Positions 61,700 to 64,000 of a stretch of 64,000 bases of DNA are shown in pieces. Source of the DNA: SABI01 sp964453215 (lineage in GTDB: Bacteria; Spirochaetota; Spirochaetia; Sphaerochaetales; Sphaerochaetaceae); contig CAYVRR010000002.1 in assembly GCA_964453215.1 (NCBI GenBank), positions 29,904-93,903 of the forward strand, given 5' to 3'. The notes beneath the pieces are model-generated. The model was not told where the DNA came from. It was given only the letters and a program-made list of their open reading frames with translations, and ran no database searches. The position numbers and the translations under genes are program-made. How positions within the stretch are numbered: position 1 is the stretch's first letter; every line of letters begins with the position of its first letter.

Positions 61700-63001
61700 C
61701 TAAAGACTCTTCTTTGGCCAATACTTCATAACTAACTCACTTCGCATACCAGTTTCCTTTGGTTCAAAACAAGTACTAAGAATTGTCCAACCAAGATCTA
61801 AGGCTTCCTCTAGTGGGATATTTACTGATAACTCCATGAGTTCAGTTTCAAACAAGTCACCATAGGTAAGTAATTTCTTATCCCATTCACTCATTTCAAA
61901 TCCCATTGATTTCTTCTCTAATGATTCTTTATACGAAGCGTAGAGTTTAATCATACTATCCATAAGGGCTCTGTGGTCATCTCGTGTATCTTTATTTACT
62001 TGTTGTTTTAACCTAGAAAGGGAACCAAATGGTTCAATTCGGGAGTTTTTCAGGTAATACTGCCCTTCAGTTATATACCCTGTATTATCTGGAACTGGGT
62101 GGGTTACATCATCTCCTGGCATCGTAGTTACAGCTAAAATAGTAACAGATCCTGCTCCTTCAAAGTCTACTGCTTTTTCATATCGAGCAGCGAGGGATGA
62201 ATATAGGTCTCCAGGATATCCTCTATTTGATGGAACTTGTTCCATTGTAATAGCAATTTCTTTTAAACTATCTGCAAAGTTAGTCATATCTGTTAACAAG
62301 ACTAAAACTTTTTTCCCATCAAGGGCAAACTTTTCAGCAACAGCAAGGGAGATGTCTGGTACTAATAAACACTCTACAGTTGGGTCACTTGCTGTGTGTA
62401 CAAAGAAGATAGTTCTACTCATCGCTCCACTTTTTTCTAGAGTATCTTTAAAATAGAGGTAGTCATCAAACTTGAGTCCCATTCCACCTAAGATAATAAG
62501 GTCAACTTCTGCTTGCATTGCAATACGGGCAAGTACTTCGTTATATGGTTCACCTGAAACACTGAATATTGGAAGTTTTTGTGATTCAACAAGGGTGTTA
62601 AATACATCAATCATTGGAATTCCTGTTCGAATCATATTTCGGGGAATAATTCTCTTTGCTGGGTTAACAGCAGGACCACCAATATCAATCATGTTTTCAG
62701 TGAGAGAGGGGCCATTATCTCGAGGAACGCCAGAGCCTGTAAAGATTCTCCCTAGTAAGTCATCTGTATAAGAGATTTGCATGGGGTATCCTAAAAAGCG
62801 TACTTTATCCCCTGTTGCAACACCTCTACCACCAGAGAATACTTGTAAGGAGACAATATCTTTATCTAATTTAATGACGTTAGCCATTGATGTGCCATGT
62901 GCTGAACTTACTAATGCAAGGTCTCCGTTACGAACATTTTCAGCTTTTACAGTAATAACGTTTCCTGATATTGATTCTATCTTTGTATAGATTTTTTGCA
63001 T
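61700..63001 (-). CDS. atpB: V-type ATPase subunit B
   Basis: The non-catalytic nucleotide-binding-fold subunit of the A3B3 head. I prefer the ATG at 62999-63001 (433 residues, MQKIYTKIESISGN), with AGGTGG 8 bases upstream; the GTG at 63013 is in frame. Conserved segments include IPMIDVFNTLVESQKLPIFS (replacing a P-loop), ALDGKKVLVLLTDMTNFADSLKEI, SNRGYPGDLYSSLAARYEKA and DDVTHPVPDNTGYITEGQ. Confidence 0.96.
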   Translation of the reverse strand: MQKIYTKIESISGNVITVKAENVRNGDLALVSSAHGTSMANVIKLDKDIVSLQVFSGGRGVATGDKVRFLGYPMQISYTDDLLGRIFTGSGVPRDNGPSLTENMIDIGGPAVNPAKRIIPRNMIRTGIPMIDVFNTLVESQKLPIFSVSGEPYNEVLARIAMQAEVDLIILGGMGLKFDDYLYFKDTLEKSGAMSRTIFFVHTASDPTVECLLVPDISLAVAEKFALDGKKVLVLLTDMTNFADSLKEIAITMEQVPSNRGYPGDLYSSLAARYEKAVDFEGAGSVTILAVTTMPGDDVTHPVPDNTGYITEGQYYLKNSRIEPFGSLSRLKQQVNKDTRDDHRALMDSMIKLYASYKESLEKKSMGFEMSEWDKKLLTYGDLFETELMELSVNIPLEEALDLGWTILSTCFEPKETGMRSELVMKYWPKKSL

Positions 63002-63013
63002 ACTTTTTTCCAC

Positions 63014-64000
63014 CTATTTCTTGTTGATGATCTTTGAAGCTCGCTTCTCGTAGGAATCAAAGAGGCTCTCTACTTTCTCTTCAATCTCATTTTTAAACAT
63101 CTCAAAACGCTCATCGTCTAAAGGAGTGTTATTCCAGTCGATGAATTTTTGTCGTAGGTCGTTGATAAATGATCTTGCATCATTTTTATCTTCAACTTTG
63201 ATGTTAGAGCCTAAGACACTAAAAAGCACATCGAAAACAATTTTCTGTCTCTCAATTGGAGCTGCAAAGTCTACTGGGTCGAAAGAGTTTTGTTGGAGAT
63301 AAACACTATCTATTAATTCACCTTTTAGGTAAATCATATAATCATCTAAACTTGTCCCCTCTTCCCCTACTACTTTCATCATTTGTGAGATTTCATTTCC
63401 TCTAAATAGAATATCTTTTGCATAATTTACTTTATCGTTGTCAATTACAGATGTATATTTTGTCCATGAATCGAGTGGGTCTACCGCTGGATATTTTCTC
63501 GCATCACTACGCTCTCTACTTAATCCATGGAATGCTCCAACTACTTTAAGCGTTGCTTGAGTTACAGGTTCTTCAAAGTTACCACCAGCTGGACTTACTG
63601 TTCCCCCAATGGTGACACTCCCTTTAGAGCCATCTCGTAGCCTTACAATACCAGCTCTTTCATAAAAAGAAGCAATGGTTGATTCAAGGTAGGCTGGAAA
63701 AGCCTCTTCTCCAGGAATTTCTTCAAGTCGACCACTCATTTCTCTCATTGCCTGAGCCCATCTACTTGTACTATCTGCAAGGAGGAGGACGTTTAATCCC
63801 ATTTGACGATAATACTCACCAATGGTTACAGCTGTATATACACTCGCTTCACGAGCTGCAACTGGCATACTACTTGTATTACAAATAATAATGGTTCGCT
63901 CCATCAATGTTTTTCCGGTTCTAGGGTCAATAAGTTCTGGAAACTCTTTAAGAGTCTCTACAACTTCACCTGCCCTCTCTCCACATGCTGCAATAATTAC
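63014..64000 (-). CDS. atpA: V-type ATPase catalytic subunit A (5' part beyond window)
   Basis: The catalytic ATPase subunit. The frame is open to the window edge (328 residues seen), so the N-terminus and P-loop lie outside. The visible part opens with AACGERAGEVVETLKEFPEL and includes LIDPRTGKTLMERTIIICN, SSMPVAAREASVYTAVTIGE, LLADSTSRWAQAMREMSGRL, GTVSPAGGNFEEPVTQATLK and KYPAVDPLDSWTKY, all characteristic of V-type subunit A. An internal ATG at 63900-63907 is not the start. atpB follows at once. Confidence 0.96.
   Translation of the reverse strand, partial: VIIAACGERAGEVVETLKEFPELIDPRTGKTLMERTIIICNTSSMPVAAREASVYTAVTIGEYYRQMGLNVLLLADSTSRWAQAMREMSGRLEEIPGEEAFPAYLESTIASFYERAGIVRLRDGSKGSVTIGGTVSPAGGNFEEPVTQATLKVVGAFHGLSRERSDARKYPAVDPLDSWTKYTSVIDNDKVNYAKDILFRGNEISQMMKVVGEEGTSLDDYMIYLKGELIDSVYLQQNSFDPVDFAAPIERQKIVFDVLFSVLGSNIKVEDKNDARSFINDLRQKFIDWNNTPLDDERFEMFKNEIEEKVESLFDSYEKRASKIINKK

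Noticed and set aside
63014..63907. A complete short subunit A starting at an internal ATG
   Set aside because: The frame continues upstream to the window edge with conserved subunit A sequence, so the ATG is internal and the gene is cut by the window.
1..64000. CRISPR arrays, tRNA and rRNA genes
   Set aside because: None was found by eye. The only short direct repeats are the IF-2 units, the ssrA island ends and the gap flanks.

Overview
This window looks like a low-GC (roughly mid-30s percent by eye) member of the Spirochaetota, probably a Treponema/Sphaerochaeta-type lineage. The main evidence is a V/A-type ATPase operon in the order A-B-D-I-K, a diderm outer-membrane set (BamA, TamB-like, LptD-like) with beta-barrel proteins and lipoproteins, and spirochaete-like gene neighbourhoods. 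The genus call is inference. Both 100-N runs are assembly gaps, so the sequence is a draft or metagenome scaffold. Most genes lie on the minus strand in tightly packed operons with many ATGA/GTGA overlaps. No tRNA, rRNA, CRISPR array or intact transposase was seen.

Layout, left to right. 1-5.9 kb: rimP-nusA-infB-rbfA-truB (minus), the translation/transcription factor operon, with a clear promoter and a terminator-like hairpin in its leader. 6.1-16.9 kb: tamB-like, bamA, mutS and a degenerate comF (minus). 17.06-17.68 kb: tmk (plus). 17.68-21.6 kb: yebC-ruvC-ruvA-ruvB-queA (minus). 21.9-24.0 kb: hemW and lepB (minus), divergent from a PEGA/SUMF1-like membrane protein that runs into smpB and then ssrA (tmRNA). 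26.44-28.27 kb: a small, more GC-rich island at the 3' end of ssrA, bounded by a ~53-bp direct repeat and holding a broken RhuM gene. 28.3-29.8 kb: an unrecognised Lys-rich protein interrupted by a suspicious N gap. 30.3-35.5 kb: a zinc alcohol dehydrogenase, a Ca/Na exchanger, an outer-membrane protein, rpsD and uraA. 35.7-37.0 kb: an SPFH protein and a ribbon-helix-helix protein under a consensus promoter. 37-41.2 kb: miaB, folD, a small barrel protein, a gapped lipoprotein and a phosphoribosyltransferase. 41.2-47.3 kb: map, nusB, a PpiC-type foldase, a flavodoxin-like protein, and a glycolytic block transcribed gap-pgk-tpiA-secG. 47.4-58.6 kb: a long minus-strand operon ispG-uvrA-lptD-phoH-pgpH-ybeY-corC. 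58.7-64 kb: the V-type ATPase operon, with subunit A cut by the window end.

The genes are almost entirely housekeeping: information processing, DNA repair (MutS, UvrA, RuvABC), ribosome rescue (SmpB/tmRNA), glycolysis, ion transport and envelope assembly. The most interesting points are a BamA with seven apparent POTRA domains instead of the usual five, Na+-type ligand residues in the V-ATPase rotor subunit, an ssrA-associated island remnant, a zinc-ribbon tail on NusA, and a gap whose two flanks are the same 55 bases. I did not find a convincing new multi-gene system. The least explained gene is the one at 28.3-29.8 kb.
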